A stretch of DNA of 16,682 nucleotides, taken from assembly GCA_002690755.1 (NCBI GenBank), contig NZFT01000009.1, positions 20,882 through 37,563 on the forward strand. Direction: 5' to 3'. A program made the position numbers and the translations under genes. Each line of letters begins with the position of its first letter. The stretch's first letter is position 1. Source of the stretch: Phycisphaerae bacterium (GTDB lineage: Bacteria > Planctomycetota > Phycisphaerae > Phycisphaerales > SM1A02). The notes under the pieces were generated by a model. It did no database searches. It was not told where the DNA came from and worked only from the letters and a program-made list of their open reading frames with translations. Positions 15,729-16,682 of the stretch are shown here, in pieces.

Positions 15729-16172
15729 ATGAGCGAACGACGTCGATCGACACCGGCCGGATCATCGCGGGGGTTCACCCTCATCGAAATCCTGATCGTG
15801 GTCGTGATCCTCGGAATTCTCGCGGCGATCATCATTCCGCAATTCGCGAGTGCCCAGAGCGCCGCGCGGGCGACCGCGATGCGATCACAGCTCGGGACGG
15901 TACGAAGCCAGATCGCCGCCTGGCAGGTCCAGAACCACGGCAAGATCCCGGGCGGGGTCTCCGGAACCGCCGAGCAGGCGATGGACAGACTCATCGAGGA
16001 CGGGTTTCTCACCCGGACCGTCTACGTGTCCTCCGGATTCGTCTGGATCTGGAATCCCGTGATGGCCGAGCTGGAACTCGAATACGACGTCTCGATCGAC
16101 CCCTCCATCCCGGATGCGGATGGAGACGGTGATGGTGATGCCGACGACATCTCGGTGATTCGAGCCTGGTGA
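15729..16172 (+). CDS. Type IV pilin / type II secretion pseudopilin-like protein 2
   Basis: Prepilin of 147 residues, about 132 after processing. The leader ends at Gly15 and the mature protein begins FTLIEILIVVVILGILAA, identical to protein 1 over the first 24 mature residues; the DNA across 25 codons differs at five third positions only. The middle (GTAEQAMDRLIEDGFLTRTVYV, about 79-100) differs from protein 1. The C-terminus DADGDGDGDADDISVIRAW again fits a calcium loop, in exact register with protein 1 and ending in AW. AAGGAG lies seven bases before the start. Its stop overlaps the start of the next gene as TGATG. It is probably a paralogue by duplication, with a diverged surface domain. 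Confidence 0.92.
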   Translation: MSERRRSTPAGSSRGFTLIEILIVVVILGILAAIIIPQFASAQSAARATAMRSQLGTVRSQIAAWQVQNHGKIPGGVSGTAEQAMDRLIEDGFLTRTVYVSSGFVWIWNPVMAELELEYDVSIDPSIPDADGDGDGDADDISVIRAW

Positions 16173-16682
16173 TGGTCGGGCCACGTTCGGGAATCATTCG
16201 TCCGCCGACCGGCGGGCTCGCCGCGCCGTTCGCGATCAACCGGGTTCCGCCGATGCGTCTGGCGATGGAACTCCTGATGCTCGCCGCGGTCGTGATGTTG
16301 TGGACGTCGGGGGCCATGGCGAAGCTCGGAACGAATCTCGCGTTCAATCGGGCGGATCTCGCGCAGACTCAACGCCGGATCACGCTTCAATGGATGCGAG
16401 GCGTGGTTCCCGCGGATGCAACCGTGATCGCATGGTTCGCGGAGCAGGCCTCGGATGATCTGATGCTCGTCTGCCGATTCGAACGCCACGAGGCCGGTCC
16501 GGCCTGGTCCGAGACCATGGTGCTCTGGAATCGGGCGACCGTGCCGGGACTGCTCGTCGGAATCGCGGATCACCCCATCGAGGTTCCGTCCTCGAACGCG
16601 TCGATCGACGCGTGGAGATTGTTCCTGACGGACTCCAGAGTGCGGCTGCTCCCCCTCGGACGTCCGGGTTCGTTCCGACGCA
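16172..16682 (+). CDS. Membrane-anchored protein coupled to pilin 2 (cut by window end)
   Basis: An open frame of 170 codons runs from the ATG at 16172 off the end of the window; codon use is G/C-rich at third positions like its neighbours. It shares one base with the stop of pilin 2 (TGATG), which implies translational coupling. One hydrophobic segment (about 30-50, LAMELLMLAAVVMLWTSG) follows a 29-residue Pro/Gly/Arg-containing N-terminus. After it comes a soluble part with QTQRRITLQWMRGVVPADATV, VCRFERHEAG and ETMVLWNRATVPGLLVG. I recognise no family. Position suggests a minor component or partner of the pilin system. The C-terminus is unknown. Confidence 0.72.
   Translation, partial: MVGPRSGIIRPPTGGLAAPFAINRVPPMRLAMELLMLAAVVMLWTSGAMAKLGTNLAFNRADLAQTQRRITLQWMRGVVPADATVIAWFAEQASDDLMLVCRFERHEAGPAWSETMVLWNRATVPGLLVGIADHPIEVPSSNASIDAWRLFLTDSRVRLLPLGRPGSFRR

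Noticed and set aside
16172..16330. The window-end protein as a third pilin
   Set aside because: Although a Glu sits near the start of its hydrophobic helix, there is no Gly cleavage site or FTLIE-type motif.

Overview
The window is GC-rich bacterial chromosome with densely packed, mostly short-spaced genes. Several traits point to Planctomycetota, probably a Phycisphaerae-like lineage: an ECF-like sigma factor of the type common in planctomycetes (TDWSMVL...RGRFR region, C-terminal TVxxPxxVDxE tail), type IV pilin-like proteins ending in dockerin-like calcium loops that finish in AW, and a tmRNA tag (ANTQYALAA) of planctomycete style. This lineage assignment is inferred from families and not proven. 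I see no phage, transposase or CRISPR; the region looks chromosomal.

Layout. (1) 14-2979, plus: a MacB/FtsX-type ABC permease and a TolC-like outer-membrane lipoprotein, overlapping by ATGA; the ATPase and fusion protein probably lie upstream, outside the window. (2) 2985-5594, minus: a two-TM membrane protein with DUF3137-like features, then the sigma factor translationally coupled to a small helical protein of unknown function. (3) 5819-8381: a small membrane protein, an E. coli Dld-like D-lactate dehydrogenase (minus) and a divergent four-TM membrane protein. (4) 8477-8950: a 9-bp tandem repeat, a terminator hairpin and the tmRNA gene ssrA (minus), with tag frame, pseudoknot and G3-U acceptor pair readable. 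(5) 9037-10457, plus: a low-molecular-weight protein tyrosine phosphatase fused by TGATG to a fructosamine-kinase-family gene, a likely protein-deglycation pair. (6) 10468-14149, minus: an operon DUF1015 - serA - serC for the first steps of serine biosynthesis, with no serB. (7) 14408-16682, plus: a degenerate PilZ-like small protein, a 422-bp non-coding stretch with hairpins, two pilin-like genes with nearly identical N-termini and calcium-loop C-termini, and the start of a coupled membrane protein cut by the window end.

How the genes fit together. Groups 1, 5, 6 and 7 each look like functional cassettes: tripartite efflux or export, sugar-amine repair, serine synthesis, and a type II secretion/type IV pilus-like fibre. 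The best leads for something undescribed are the pilin pair with terminal half-dockerin loops plus their coupled membrane partner, and DUF1015 sitting where a serine phosphatase or kinase would be expected.
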